Translations under genes and position numbers: made by a program | Origin: Dyadobacter sp. CECT 9275 | Lineage (GTDB): Bacteria; Bacteroidota; Bacteroidia; Cytophagales; Spirosomataceae | NCBI RefSeq assembly: GCF_907164905.1 | Contig: NZ_CAJRAF010000002.1 | Coordinates: 868,001 to 932,000, forward strand | Direction of reading: 5' to 3' | DNA: 64,000 bases | The notes under the pieces: model-generated | The model's input: the letters and a program-made list of their open reading frames with translations, nothing else | Databases searched by the model: none | Told to the model about the DNA's origin: nothing | Part shown: in pieces, positions 17,000 to 26,092 of the stretch | Position numbering within the stretch: position 1 is the first letter of the stretch | Layout: the number at the start of each line of letters is the position of its first letter

Positions 17000-19900
17000 A
17001 TGAAAAGTATCCATATTCCTAAACCCCTGGTAGGACTGCTTTTGTGCGTCTTTACGCTGACCGCCAGTAACAGTCCCAAACCGGATTCTTTCAGGGAAGT
17101 ACCGCCCGAAAAGGCTTTGGCCACGTTTCAGGTTGCTGATGGTTTTCAAATCGAAATGATTGCCAGTGAACCCCTCATTGCCGATCCGGTGGCCATGGAA
17201 ATCGATGAACTGGGCAGGCTGTATGTGGTTGAAATGCACGGCTATCCGCTGGACAAAAGCGGGTCTGGCAAGATCAAACTGCTGTCGGATAAAGACGGAG
17301 ACGGCAAAATGGACGAAAGTATTGTCTTTGCGGAAGGGCTTATGCTGCCCACGGGGGTACTGCGCTGGAAAAAAGGGATTCTTGTAACCGATGCACCCCA
17401 TGTACTTTACCTGGAAGATACCGACGGAGACGGCAAATCCGATGTAAGGGACACGCTCATAACGGGTTTTGCCTTATCCAATCCGCAGCACAACCTCAAT
17501 AACCCGATCCTGGGACTGGACAACTGGATTTACCTGGGACATGAACCTGCTGTTTCAACCCAAACCTATAAGAGTGAATTTGGTGACCGTGGCGGTGACG
17601 TTTACTATCCTGGCAAAAAAGATAGTCCAAGGTTACCAGATAACGCCCGGGGAAGGAGTGTCAGGCTGCGGCCCGACAGGACGGGCCTGGAGATACTTTC
17701 CGCTAACACCCAGTTTGGGCATACCTTTGATACCTGGGGCCATTACCTGCTGGTGAGCAATGCCAATCACATTATTCATCAGGTGGTATCCTCTACCTAT
17801 CTCAACAGAAACCCTAACCTCCTGGTATCCAATGCAACACAGTCCATTTCGGACCATGGAAGCTCGGCACAGGTATACCCCATCACGCAAAACCCGCAAA
17901 ACCAGCTGCTGACGGATATTGGTGTATTCACATCGGCCTGCGGTTCCATGAAGTACCAGGGCGGGCTTTTCCCGGCGCTTTTTGACAGCGTATCTTTTGT
18001 GGCCGAACCAGTGAGCAACATCGTTCATGCTGATTTCCTGCATGATAAAGGGGCAACTTTTTCCGCCAGCCGTGTTTATCAAAATAAGGAATTTCTTGCC
18101 TCTACTGATGCCTGGTTCAGGCCGGTAAATATGTATACCGGTCCCGACGGAGCCATGTATGTTGTTGATTATTACCGTCAGATCATCGAACACCCGGAAT
18201 GGATGGGAGAAGATGTGATCAAATCGGGCCAGCTTTACAACGGGATGGATAAGGGCCGTCTTTACCGCATTACCCCAAAGGGAACCAAACCGGCTACATG
18301 GTCAAAGGATCTCAAAACTGCTGGTCTCTCTGACAAGGAATTGGTAAAGAGGCTCGCGGATCCCAATATCTGGTGGCGGCGCAACGCCCAGCGCCTGCTG
18401 ATCGACCGTAACGCAGCCGGGGAAGCCTCCAGCCTGAAACAAATGGTGACTGACGAGAACAACCCGGCGGGTAGGTTACACGCGCTTTACACGCTGGAAG
18501 GCCTGGGCCTGCTTCATCCTGAAACGATTATAAAAGCGCTGAAAGATCAAACACCCGGGGTGCGGGAAAATGCGATCAAACTGTCGGAACCATTTTTGAA
18601 AGACCACCAGGACGTACAAAAAGCTTTACTTTCACTTCAGAAAGATCCGAATGCGAAGGTTCGGTTCCAGCTCTTATGTACGCTTGGCTCACTCAATACA
18701 CCAGAAATAATTTCCGCCAGAGAAACTATTTTATTCCAGGACCTGGAAGATCCATGGATGCAGATTGCCGCCTTATCGGCTGCGCCTGCCGCAGGCACTA
18801 ACCTACTCGGTGCTGTCATCAACAGGTTTGAGAAAGACAAGCCAGCCTATGCCTCGCTTGTAGAACGGCTTAGTACCATGACAGGCAACGGTGGAACTTC
18901 CGAAGAAATTGCGGCGGCGGTAAAAAGAGCACTCCTGGCTCCCTCAGGCAAAAACACCGGATGGCAACCCGCCGTTTTGAAAGGATTGGCAGATGGACTT
19001 AAAAATAATAAATCCGCGTCATTAAAAAATGAACAGACCTTACTTGTCAATGCTGCTTTGACCAACCCCTCGTCCGGCGTAAGACAAGGCAGCATCCAGC
19101 TTCTCAAAATTACCGGATTACCTCAGAACGCTACTACCACTGCCGCCATTGCTAAATCCGCCAAAACGGCTCTGGACAAAAACGAAAAGGTCGACAACCG
19201 TACCGCAGCCATCGGTTTTCTTTCGCTGGATAATCCTAAAAAGCAGGTAACGCTTTTAAAGAAACTGATTGCGCCGACAGAACCTCTTCCCGTCCAGCTC
19301 GCTGCTTTGCGCACGCTTTCGGCCATTCCTGACGAAACGGTAAGCAGTTTTGTCGTGACAAACTGGCCATCACTCACACCGGATGTGCGCAATGCGGCCA
19401 TCAATACCTTTATGACAAGCGATGCCAGAATTACGCTGCTGCTGGATGCCGTTGAACAAAAGATAATCGATCCTTCCAGCATCGGATGGCCCAGAAGCGT
19501 GGGTCTGATGGCCCAGGGAAATGCACAGCTGAAAGCTCGTTCCCGCATGCTGCTGACCAAAAAAGATGACGGCAGACAGGAAATTGTAAGAAAGTATGCC
19601 CCGGCCTTAACGATGACCGGCAATATGGATAACGGCAAAATGGTTTTTCAAAAAAACTGTTCAGCCTGCCACCAGATCGGCGGCAAATCCGGAACGGCTT
19701 ACGGTCCCGACCTGGGCACCATTCGTAACCGCCGGCCCGAATCCATCATGGGAGATATCCTGAACCCGAACATGTCCATTGCCGACGGTTTCGATATCTG
19801 GTCTATCGAAATGAAAACCGGTGAGCCTGTCCAGGGACTTATTGCCACGGAAACGCCAACTGCCCTGACAATCAAAAACTATGGCGGGCAGGAAACGGTT

Positions 19901-20044
19901 ATTGCCAGGGCCAACATCAAATCCCTGAAAGCATTGGGTATGTCGGTCATGCCGGCCGGGCTGGAAAGCCAGATCAGCCAGCAGGAGATGGCAGACCTAC
20001 TTTTATACCTCAAACAAGGTAAAGACGAAAATGCTGCCCATTAA
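17000..20044 (+). CDS. PVC-type membrane-bound dehydrogenase with CxxCH heme domain (locus 1)
   Basis: A 1014-aa secreted protein. ATG 17000 gives a signal peptide (MKSIHIPKPLVGLLLCVF); the frame extends 21 codons further upstream without a plausible leader. The N-terminal ~380 residues form a PQQ-dehydrogenase-like beta-propeller of the Pirellula/Verrucomicrobium type (FQIEMIASEPLIADPVAMEI, RLYVVEMHGYP, VDYYRQIIEHPEWM). Two acidic loops, DKDGDGKMD and DTDGDGKSD, look like calcium-binding repeats. The middle (about 430-840) is HEAT-like helical repeat. The C-terminal domain carries heme motif CSACH (Cys887) with GPDLGTIRNR. A role in oxidising a sugar or polyol with electron transfer to heme is inferred. 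It follows SusD directly, as in locus 2 a paralog follows the same gene set. Confidence 0.9.
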   Translation: MKSIHIPKPLVGLLLCVFTLTASNSPKPDSFREVPPEKALATFQVADGFQIEMIASEPLIADPVAMEIDELGRLYVVEMHGYPLDKSGSGKIKLLSDKDGDGKMDESIVFAEGLMLPTGVLRWKKGILVTDAPHVLYLEDTDGDGKSDVRDTLITGFALSNPQHNLNNPILGLDNWIYLGHEPAVSTQTYKSEFGDRGGDVYYPGKKDSPRLPDNARGRSVRLRPDRTGLEILSANTQFGHTFDTWGHYLLVSNANHIIHQVVSSTYLNRNPNLLVSNATQSISDHGSSAQVYPITQNPQNQLLTDIGVFTSACGSMKYQGGLFPALFDSVSFVAEPVSNIVHADFLHDKGATFSASRVYQNKEFLASTDAWFRPVNMYTGPDGAMYVVDYYRQIIEHPEWMGEDVIKSGQLYNGMDKGRLYRITPKGTKPATWSKDLKTAGLSDKELVKRLADPNIWWRRNAQRLLIDRNAAGEASSLKQMVTDENNPAGRLHALYTLEGLGLLHPETIIKALKDQTPGVRENAIKLSEPFLKDHQDVQKALLSLQKDPNAKVRFQLLCTLGSLNTPEIISARETILFQDLEDPWMQIAALSAAPAAGTNLLGAVINRFEKDKPAYASLVERLSTMTGNGGTSEEIAAAVKRALLAPSGKNTGWQPAVLKGLADGLKNNKSASLKNEQTLLVNAALTNPSSGVRQGSIQLLKITGLPQNATTTAAIAKSAKTALDKNEKVDNRTAAIGFLSLDNPKKQVTLLKKLIAPTEPLPVQLAALRTLSAIPDETVSSFVVTNWPSLTPDVRNAAINTFMTSDARITLLLDAVEQKIIDPSSIGWPRSVGLMAQGNAQLKARSRMLLTKKDDGRQEIVRKYAPALTMTGNMDNGKMVFQKNCSACHQIGGKSGTAYGPDLGTIRNRRPESIMGDILNPNMSIADGFDIWSIEMKTGEPVQGLIATETPTALTIKNYGGQETVIARANIKSLKALGMSVMPAGLESQISQQEMADLLLYLKQGKDENAAH

Positions 20045-20076
20045 GATCATTTGTCTTATTTATCAAAAAAGAAATC

Positions 20077-21411
20077 ATGACTTCAAATCATAACATATCC
20101 CATTTCTCAACCGCAAAAAAAATAGTTTTTGCACTGTTTACCGTAAGCTGCTTTCTCCTGTTGCCGTCTGCGTCCTTTGCAGGTTTTCGTGCTTCGGTCG
20201 TGAAGGTGGATATTACACCAAGCAACTCGCAATATTTACTGGGTTACGGTCCGCGCAAATCCGAAAGTGTTTATGATAAAATATATCACAGGATTGTGAT
20301 GATGGACGACGGCATAACCCAATTTGTGCTCATCTCTTCGGACCTGGCCCTGGTATCTCCTTCTGAATATGACAAAGTAGCGGCGAGAATCCAGAAAGAG
20401 CTGAAAATTAACCCGGTAAACATCTGGTGGACTTTCACACATACCCATTCCGCACCGGAAGTTGGCCCTCCGGGATTACCGTCGGTATTTCTGGGTGACC
20501 GTTATCAGCATGACTTTGATAAAGTATATACCGACATGGTGGAGCAAAAACTGATTGATGGCATCGCCGAAGCACGTAAAAAACTGGCTCCGGCCAAACT
20601 GGGAACAGGATGGGGATTTGCATCGGCCAATATCAACCGCCGTGCCCGTTTGGCAGATGGCCGGATTACGCTCGGCATGAACCCCGATGGCCCCGTGGAC
20701 CGGCGGATCGGATTGATCCGTCTTGAAAAAGAGGATGGCAGCCTGCTGACCCTGATTGCCAACTATGCCATGCATGGTACCGTATTTGCCGCCATCACTG
20801 AAATCAGTGCGGACGGGCCTGGCGTAGTAGCAGAATATGTGGAAGAAAAACTGGGTGTACCCATGCTCTATATCAACGGGGCGGCGGGAAACATTGCACC
20901 GCTTTACAGCCAGCTGGATGCCCCCAATGGGAAAAGGGTTATTCCACAGTTCAAAGTAATGCTGGGCGATAAGATCATTAAAGCCAACAAAGATATTTTA
21001 TCGATGTCGTCTGATGTAAAACTCCGGAGCAGCGCGATGACCGTGGAAACGCCCCGAAAGGCCGGAATGGGCTGGACGAATGATATGGCCAATTATACCA
21101 GAACAACAAAAGAGGGAGTGAACCTGGTTAAACTTCCGGTACGTTTCCTGAAAATCAACGAAGACGTGGCCATCTGGAGTGCTCCGCTCGAACTTTTTTG
21201 CGAGATATCCAATGAGATCCGCGACCGCTCACCCTTTCCTTATACCATGTACTTTGGGTATGGAAACGGCTGGTTGGGTTATTTGCTTACGGAAAAAGAA
21301 TATGCGCAGGGTGGCTACGAAACGACTGTTACCCCCTACTCTCCCCGAGCCGGACAAGACCTGACCGACGCGGTGATGAATTACCTGCAGGGAGAAATGA
21401 AAAAACCTTGA
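20077..21411 (+). CDS. Neutral/alkaline ceramidase-family (PF04734-like) secreted protein
   Basis: A 444-aa protein with a signal peptide (cleavage about residue 35, ...SASFAGFR). The N-terminal domain of neutral ceramidases is recognisable: SVVKVDITPSNS, LISSDLALVSP, and the zinc-ligand motif TFTHTHSAPE (His122, His124). The loop that in the Pseudomonas enzyme carries the nucleophilic serine (AGNLSPN) reads AAGNIAPLY here, with Ala in place of Ser, so ceramide amidase activity by that mechanism is doubtful. The C-terminal Ig-like domain of true ceramidases is not seen. The family is common next to SusCD genes and its real substrates are mostly unknown. It lies 32 bases after the heme dehydrogenase gene. 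Confidence 0.85.
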   Translation: MTSNHNISHFSTAKKIVFALFTVSCFLLLPSASFAGFRASVVKVDITPSNSQYLLGYGPRKSESVYDKIYHRIVMMDDGITQFVLISSDLALVSPSEYDKVAARIQKELKINPVNIWWTFTHTHSAPEVGPPGLPSVFLGDRYQHDFDKVYTDMVEQKLIDGIAEARKKLAPAKLGTGWGFASANINRRARLADGRITLGMNPDGPVDRRIGLIRLEKEDGSLLTLIANYAMHGTVFAAITEISADGPGVVAEYVEEKLGVPMLYINGAAGNIAPLYSQLDAPNGKRVIPQFKVMLGDKIIKANKDILSMSSDVKLRSSAMTVETPRKAGMGWTNDMANYTRTTKEGVNLVKLPVRFLKINEDVAIWSAPLELFCEISNEIRDRSPFPYTMYFGYGNGWLGYLLTEKEYAQGGYETTVTPYSPRAGQDLTDAVMNYLQGEMKKP

Positions 21412-21428
21412 ACCAATACCTTTAAACT

Positions 21429-22685
21429 ATGAATATGCAATCCTGTAAAAGTACTGCTTTCCTGTTCCTGATAGCTCTTTCGCTGCTTCGGTCTGAAATA
21501 ACGATTGCTCAGAAAGAAACCTTCAAGTGGCCGGAGGGAAAGAAAACTGCCATTAGCCTTTCATTTGATGACGCACGGGGAAGTCAGGCCACCAAGGGGA
21601 TTCCATTTCTGGACCAGTACAATGTAAAAGGTACGTTTTATCTCGTCCCCTCCGCAGCTGAAAAACAACTGACCGGATGGAAAAAGGCCGTTGCCAGCGG
21701 ACATGAGATCGGTAATCACTCGGTTAACCATCCCTGCTCGGGGAACTTTGCCTGGGCGAGGCCCAATGCACTGGAAGGCTATACGCTCGAAAAGATGAAA
21801 GCCGAACTGATTGATGCCAACAACCAGATTGAACGGATGCTGGGTGTGAAACCAGAGGTTTTTGCCTATCCATGCGGAGGTACATTTGTGGGAAGAGGAG
21901 TGAATACCAAAAGTTACATTCCGGTGGTAGCCGAGCTTTTCCTTACAGGCCGCGGCTGGCTGGACGAAGGACCCAACGATCCGGCATTTTGTGATTTTGC
22001 GCAGCTAACCGGAATGGAAATGGATGGCAAAGATTTTGAGCAGATACTCCCGCTGATTCAACAGGCACGTTCAGGCGGACAATGGCTGGTACTTGCAGGC
22101 CATGAAATGGGTGAAAGCGGCGGACAAACCACACGGTTATCCATGCTGAAAAAACTGATTGAATATGCGCAGGACCCGGCGAATGGAATCTGGCTGGCAC
22201 CGGTAGGGACAGTCGCGAAATATATTCAAACTGCAAAAGACGAAAAGAAGGAAGTAGCTGTGAACAAGCCGGAAACAGTCCGTGCCGCAGCCGACGGAAC
22301 CTATTCTCTTTCAGCAGCATCCGGCAAAGCAACCGGCCCAAAAATCCAGTTCATGCCCGAATGGAACGCTTTCGGCTGGTTTACCGCAGCAGACAGGGTC
22401 GAATGGGATATGGACGTAAGCAAAGGAGGTACTTTTGACGTTACACTGGAATGGTCTGTTTCGGATGAAGAAGCCGGAAAACCTTTCGTGCTGGAAACCG
22501 GCAAGTCCGTCATTAAAGGGAAAACAGAAAAAAGCGGCTCCTGGGAAACATTTAAAAGCAGGCAGATCGGACAGATAAAACTCAGCCCTGGAAAACACAA
22601 AATGGTATTCCGCCCCGACTCCAAATTTGAGAAAGGAGCTTTGCTGGATTTAAGAGGAATTAAACTGAGCCCGGCAGGGAAGTAA
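21429..22685 (+). CDS. Secreted polysaccharide deacetylase (NodB fold, CE4-like) with C-terminal beta domain
   Basis: A 418-aa protein with a signal peptide (about 1-28, ...EITIAQKE). The NodB domain spans about 38-260: motif 1 is SLSFDDARG (two Asp), motif 2 NHSVNHP supplies the two metal-binding His, and motif 3-like VFAYPCGG follows. Such enzymes remove N- or O-acetyl groups from glycans. About 100 C-terminal residues (FNWFTAADRVEWD-like region, then TLEWSVSDEEAG and PGKHKMVF) form a likely carbohydrate-binding beta-sandwich. Last gene of locus 1, 17 bases after the ceramidase-like gene. It implies an acetylated substrate. Confidence 0.9.
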   Translation: MNMQSCKSTAFLFLIALSLLRSEITIAQKETFKWPEGKKTAISLSFDDARGSQATKGIPFLDQYNVKGTFYLVPSAAEKQLTGWKKAVASGHEIGNHSVNHPCSGNFAWARPNALEGYTLEKMKAELIDANNQIERMLGVKPEVFAYPCGGTFVGRGVNTKSYIPVVAELFLTGRGWLDEGPNDPAFCDFAQLTGMEMDGKDFEQILPLIQQARSGGQWLVLAGHEMGESGGQTTRLSMLKKLIEYAQDPANGIWLAPVGTVAKYIQTAKDEKKEVAVNKPETVRAAADGTYSLSAASGKATGPKIQFMPEWNAFGWFTAADRVEWDMDVSKGGTFDVTLEWSVSDEEAGKPFVLETGKSVIKGKTEKSGSWETFKSRQIGQIKLSPGKHKMVFRPDSKFEKGALLDLRGIKLSPAGK

Positions 22686-22742
22686 AGTGCGGTTTTATTT
22701 ATCAAGAAAGTTACTTTTTGGCCATTGGCTGTTAACTTTATC

Positions 22743-22785
22743 ATCCGTTAATGTCGAACCGGTTTCTGGCTTGACATTAACGGAT
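22743..22785 (+). terminator. Stem-loop after SusCD locus 1
   Basis: Perfect 13-bp arms (22743-22755 and 22773-22785) enclose a 17-base loop, 58 bases past the deacetylase stop. There is no T-run directly after it, so Rho-independent termination is plausible but not certain. It marks the right end of locus 1, where base composition also changes. Confidence 0.5.
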
Positions 22786-22841
22786 TGCCATTCCCTGATC
22801 CCCCAAAAATATAAAGCCCGAAAACTGCTATCTCCCACTTT

Positions 22842-23561
22842 ATGACAGTTACACGCTACGACATCAAAACGGACATTAAAATCGGACAGCAGATTTTTGA
22901 AAACTTACCCAACGGCATCAGACCAATTTGGGCAGGAATGGTTTTATCTTGTTTTGACCGTTACATAAAAGACATTCCTATCTCTGTTCATGAGCTTTAT
23001 CCGATTATTAATGACAATGAAAAATGGAAAGAAGCTCACGAACAATTTACCAAAATCAGCGTTTTTTGGCATGAAAACGAGAATTACGAACATGATCATT
23101 ATTTGAGGCTTGCAGAGCTCGTTGCTAAGGTAACGTATAACTCTTCCGGCAGACCTGCCCCGTTTGACAGCGACAGTGGGTATTATATTCCAGGCTTAGC
23201 ACTTAACCTGGCTGAGATTTTCGATGACTACAGACTTAAAGAAGAAGTAAAATCCGTCATTCTTTTATTTAATCGTCATAAAAAATTCAGGAAGAACTTG
23301 GCTACTGCCAAAGACTTTTTGCTTTATAAAAAAATTGATGACATACTTTGGTTTGACTGGGACCCAATTGGAATTAATGAGATTGCGCCAAGGGATGAAT
23401 ATCAGGCCTACATTCCCGAGATTTTCAGATTGGTAAAAGTTAAGGCAGACAAACAAGAAATTGCGGACAGACTTTACAAACTTGAATGTGAAAATATCGG
23501 AGTGATCGGAACAATGGAAAAATGCCTGGCCATTGCAGACAAACTATTAAACCTGCAGTAA
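22842..23561 (+). CDS. Hypothetical protein, DUF1871-like C-terminus
   Basis: A 239-aa soluble protein without signal peptide or membrane segment. The C-terminal ~75 residues (WFDWDPIGINEIAPRDEYQA, YIPEIFRLVKVKADKQEIAD, then a short helix) resemble the small DUF1871-type fold, often seen in immunity or unknown accessory proteins. The N-terminal part is helical with acidic and aromatic residues and is not recognised. The DNA is AT-richer than the flanking SusCD operons, and the gene sits between a terminator-like hairpin and a small phosphatase gene, so it may be an acquired accessory gene. Confidence 0.6.
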   Translation: MTVTRYDIKTDIKIGQQIFENLPNGIRPIWAGMVLSCFDRYIKDIPISVHELYPIINDNEKWKEAHEQFTKISVFWHENENYEHDHYLRLAELVAKVTYNSSGRPAPFDSDSGYYIPGLALNLAEIFDDYRLKEEVKSVILLFNRHKKFRKNLATAKDFLLYKKIDDILWFDWDPIGINEIAPRDEYQAYIPEIFRLVKVKADKQEIADRLYKLECENIGVIGTMEKCLAIADKLLNLQ

Positions 23562-23670
23562 CAGATAAGAAGCAGGGTTAACATAGATTTCCTATGTACT
23601 TTAGTGCAGGCAACTCTCCGCCCCGGCAGGCAGAAAACTATTTTACGAAATTCAAGAATACTCAAAACCC

Positions 23671-24015
23671 GTGACAGAAAGACCCAACATACTGGTAGTG
23701 TGTGGACGAAATAAAAAACGCAGCAGAACGGCTGAGTATATTTTTAAAAATGACAACCGTTTCAACATCCGATCAGCAGGATTGAGCCCCAAAAGTGATC
23801 GGAAAATTTCAGAAAATGACCTGCACTGGGCGGACCTGGTATTTGTTATGGAAACCAGACAACGAGCAAAACTCTCGGAACTTTACAGACATATGGAGCT
23901 GCCCAAAGTTGAAATTCTGAACATTACAGATGACTATGAATTTATGGATGAGGAACTTATTGAAATGCTGACCGACAGAATGAATGATGCTTTGAACCTC
24001 CATTATCAACTCTGA
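23671..24015 (+). CDS. Small low-molecular-weight protein tyrosine phosphatase-like protein
   Basis: A 114-aa protein starting at GTG 23671. The N-terminal beta strand ILVVCGRNKKRSRTAE contains the CX5R phosphatase P-loop (C-GRNKK-R) followed by Ser, as in LMW-PTP and the Wzb/ArsC family. A conserved acidic pair usual at the C-terminus (DPY) is not present as such; a related WADLVFVME motif is. It is shorter than typical LMW-PTPs (about 150 aa). The substrate could be a phosphoprotein or nucleotide. The P-loop is Lys/Arg rich, unlike the usual CxGNxCRS. Confidence 0.72.
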   Translation: MTERPNILVVCGRNKKRSRTAEYIFKNDNRFNIRSAGLSPKSDRKISENDLHWADLVFVMETRQRAKLSELYRHMELPKVEILNITDDYEFMDEELIEMLTDRMNDALNLHYQL

Positions 24016-24261
24016 TCATTCAGACCCAAGCGGTTTCACCGGATTTAAGTAAGAAACGCTGAGGGTTTTATATCCAAGAATAAAAGAGGCGATTGCGCTC
24101 ATTGCAAGAACGCAAATAGCAACCGGACCGATCTGAACACTCAACTAATACTTCCATAAAGAGCCCATTACCTTATCTACGAGCAGGTAACCTATGAAAC
24201 TGCCGGAAATGGCGGCACAGAATATTATCAGCAAGAATTTGAAATTGATTATACCAATATT
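24016..24261 (-). pseudogene. Relic of FtsX-like ABC permease C-terminus
   Basis: Read on the minus strand, codons from 24261 down to the TGA at 24018-24016 encode FKFLLIIFCAAISGSFIGY, LLVDKVMGSLWKY, an in-frame TAG (24147-24145), then SVQIGPVAICVLAMSA and LSVSYLNPVKPLGSE. This is the last transmembrane helix pair and the NPVxxLRSE-type tail that ends MacB/FtsX permeases in Cytophagales. Upstream of ~24261 the frame loses similarity. The internal stop and the missing ~700 residues mark it as a pseudogene fragment. It abuts the phosphatase gene tail to tail with no spacer. Confidence 0.7.
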
Positions 24262-24383
24262 TAGTTTCGATTGCCTCAATCGTACCATACTGTTATGGAA
24301 AGGCCAATATCGGATACCGAATTTGCCTCCATTTCTTTTGCATAGAACTGACGGGAAGGGCGGAGCCGGGGGATCTAAAAAAG

Positions 24384-24438
24384 AAGAAGCCTGATTGAGT
24401 ATGAAATCTTGCGGATTTCATACTCAATCAGGCTTCTT
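24384..24438 (-). terminator. Perfect 25-bp hairpin terminator of SusCD locus 3
   Basis: Arms 24384-24408 and 24414-24438 are exact reverse complements around the loop TTGCG. Read on the minus strand the stem begins 30 bases after the SusD stop and is followed by TTCTTTTTTAG, a U-tract. This is a textbook Rho-independent terminator, unusually long and perfect, and it also insulates the pseudogene region beyond. Confidence 0.9.
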
Positions 24439-24468
24439 GCATTCAATTGGAATATCAACAAATATCTG

Positions 24469-26073
24469 TTATGGCATGATCCAAGGTTTTACGGATTTGC
24501 TGTCAGTACCACCTGTAACGGCTTTCCAGTTGTCGAAATTGGACGTTACTTCCACGGGGGGATAGGTCAATCTGTTGAAATTCAGCGATTCGCTCGTTGG
24601 TGCCAGCGGTACGTTTGGTGTTGCACCGCCCGTACGGCGTTGTAAAATCCAGGCATCAAGCGGTTGGTGGAATAATGCTATCCAGTTTTGTTTGTAAATC
24701 TGCGCCAGTGCGGTAGCAGGAGTTGCACTATAAGCAACTGCGGGGTTGGTCAGCATGGCCGTCAAATCCGCGGGAGCTGGTGCGGCGGCTGGTTTGTTCA
24801 CTGTCCACACAGCTGATCCGTTTGCCAATTTATACCAGAACTTCACGGATGATGTAATCCCATCTTCATAAGCCTGTTTCGCACTGGCTGGGTTTGCTGC
24901 CGCTCCACCGATTCCCCGATTGTAAATTTCGGCTTTCAGGAAGCTGATCTCCGTTCCGGTAATAAGCAAATCAGGGAAGGTTCTGTCTCCGATGTAATAA
25001 ATATTCAACGGGGAGTAGTAGTAAGTACCGCCTGATACCCAGGTTGTCAGTCTTTTGTCGGCGTAAGGATCGTTTAACCCTCCCTCAGTATCATTCCTGG
25101 TTTCTGCCTGCACGTTAGCAGGTGGATTTTGTGGATACGGTTTCCATTTTCCAGCGCTGTTCGGTTCAAAGAAAATTTTGGTTCTGAGATCATAAATTCC
25201 TGAGCCATCTTCTGCATTGCTGCTCGACATAGCACTCCACATCGTTGAACCCATCCTTACATAAGAGTTCCCTCTGTAATTGCCTGCCCTGTCGATCTGC
25301 AATCCGCTAATTGCTGCGGGGTCAATGGCGATAAACTCATCCGGCCCCAAAAGCGGTTTAGACAATGCCTCAGCAATAATCGCATCAGCCGCTGCCGCAT
25401 TTTTATCACGCATTACCAAGGCATACTTAAGCCTCACCGAGTTGGCAAATTTTATCCATTTTGCAATGTCGTTATGAAGCAGGGTTTCGCTTGCTCCCAG
25501 AGACACCTGGTCAGCACTGGTACTAAATCCATCCACAGCTTTTTTCAAATCGCCGAGGGCCGCAGCAAAAATATCTGCCTGCTTGTCGTATACCGGCCGG
25601 TAATATTCCGATCCGTAAATTGATTTCGCCGCTTCGGAATACGGCATATCACCGTATAAAGACGTTGTCTTTAAAGTCTTCAGCGCCATCAGCGTTTGCA
25701 GCATGGCCCTCACGTTTGTCATTTTGGCGGCGTTAGGGTCAGCATCCAGCAGTTCCATTGCCTTCCGATAGTCAACCAACGCGAAGTAATAGTTTTCCCA
25801 GGTACCACCCACCTGGTTATCCAGCCGGTAACCCGAAGCAGCATAATTGGCTGCCAGCTGTGTTGCCTGATAGATGAAGGTGGAAGCAAGCCCTCTGCCG
25901 GTTTCGGTCATGGTGGATACAATGCTGTTATACAGGGGTGGTACGCTAACCGAGTACTGCTTATTGTCCCAAGGGTCGTTGATGGTCCCGAAATCCTTTT
26001 CACAGGAAGTAACCATTGCCATAGAACTGATGATGGCCAATGACAAAGCCGTTTTCTTTATATATATCTTCAT
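24469..26073 (-). CDS. SusD/RagB-like outer-membrane lipoprotein (SusD_2 type)
   Basis: A 534-aa lipoprotein: basic start MKIYIKK, hydrophobic stretch, lipobox MVTSC with Cys24. It belongs to the SusD-like_2 branch, shown by the mature start EKDFGTINDPW, RLDNQVGGTWENYYFALVDY, LKTTSLYGDMPYSEAAK and the C-terminal LNFNRLTYPPVEVTSN. Residues such as KWIKFANSVRLKYALVMRDK belong to the TPR-like core. It follows SusC by 19 bases. No enzymes accompany this pair, so the ligand is unknown and degradation genes may lie elsewhere. Confidence 0.92.
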   Translation of the reverse strand: MKIYIKKTALSLAIISSMAMVTSCEKDFGTINDPWDNKQYSVSVPPLYNSIVSTMTETGRGLASTFIYQATQLAANYAASGYRLDNQVGGTWENYYFALVDYRKAMELLDADPNAAKMTNVRAMLQTLMALKTLKTTSLYGDMPYSEAAKSIYGSEYYRPVYDKQADIFAAALGDLKKAVDGFSTSADQVSLGASETLLHNDIAKWIKFANSVRLKYALVMRDKNAAAADAIIAEALSKPLLGPDEFIAIDPAAISGLQIDRAGNYRGNSYVRMGSTMWSAMSSSNAEDGSGIYDLRTKIFFEPNSAGKWKPYPQNPPANVQAETRNDTEGGLNDPYADKRLTTWVSGGTYYYSPLNIYYIGDRTFPDLLITGTEISFLKAEIYNRGIGGAAANPASAKQAYEDGITSSVKFWYKLANGSAVWTVNKPAAAPAPADLTAMLTNPAVAYSATPATALAQIYKQNWIALFHQPLDAWILQRRTGGATPNVPLAPTSESLNFNRLTYPPVEVTSNFDNWKAVTGGTDSKSVKPWIMP

Positions 26074-26092
26074 TTTATCAACTGATTAGAGT

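Noticed and set aside
24194..24394. 66-aa plus-strand frame in the relic region
   Set aside because: It is antisense to the permease relic and runs into the terminator stem; no motif or export signal.
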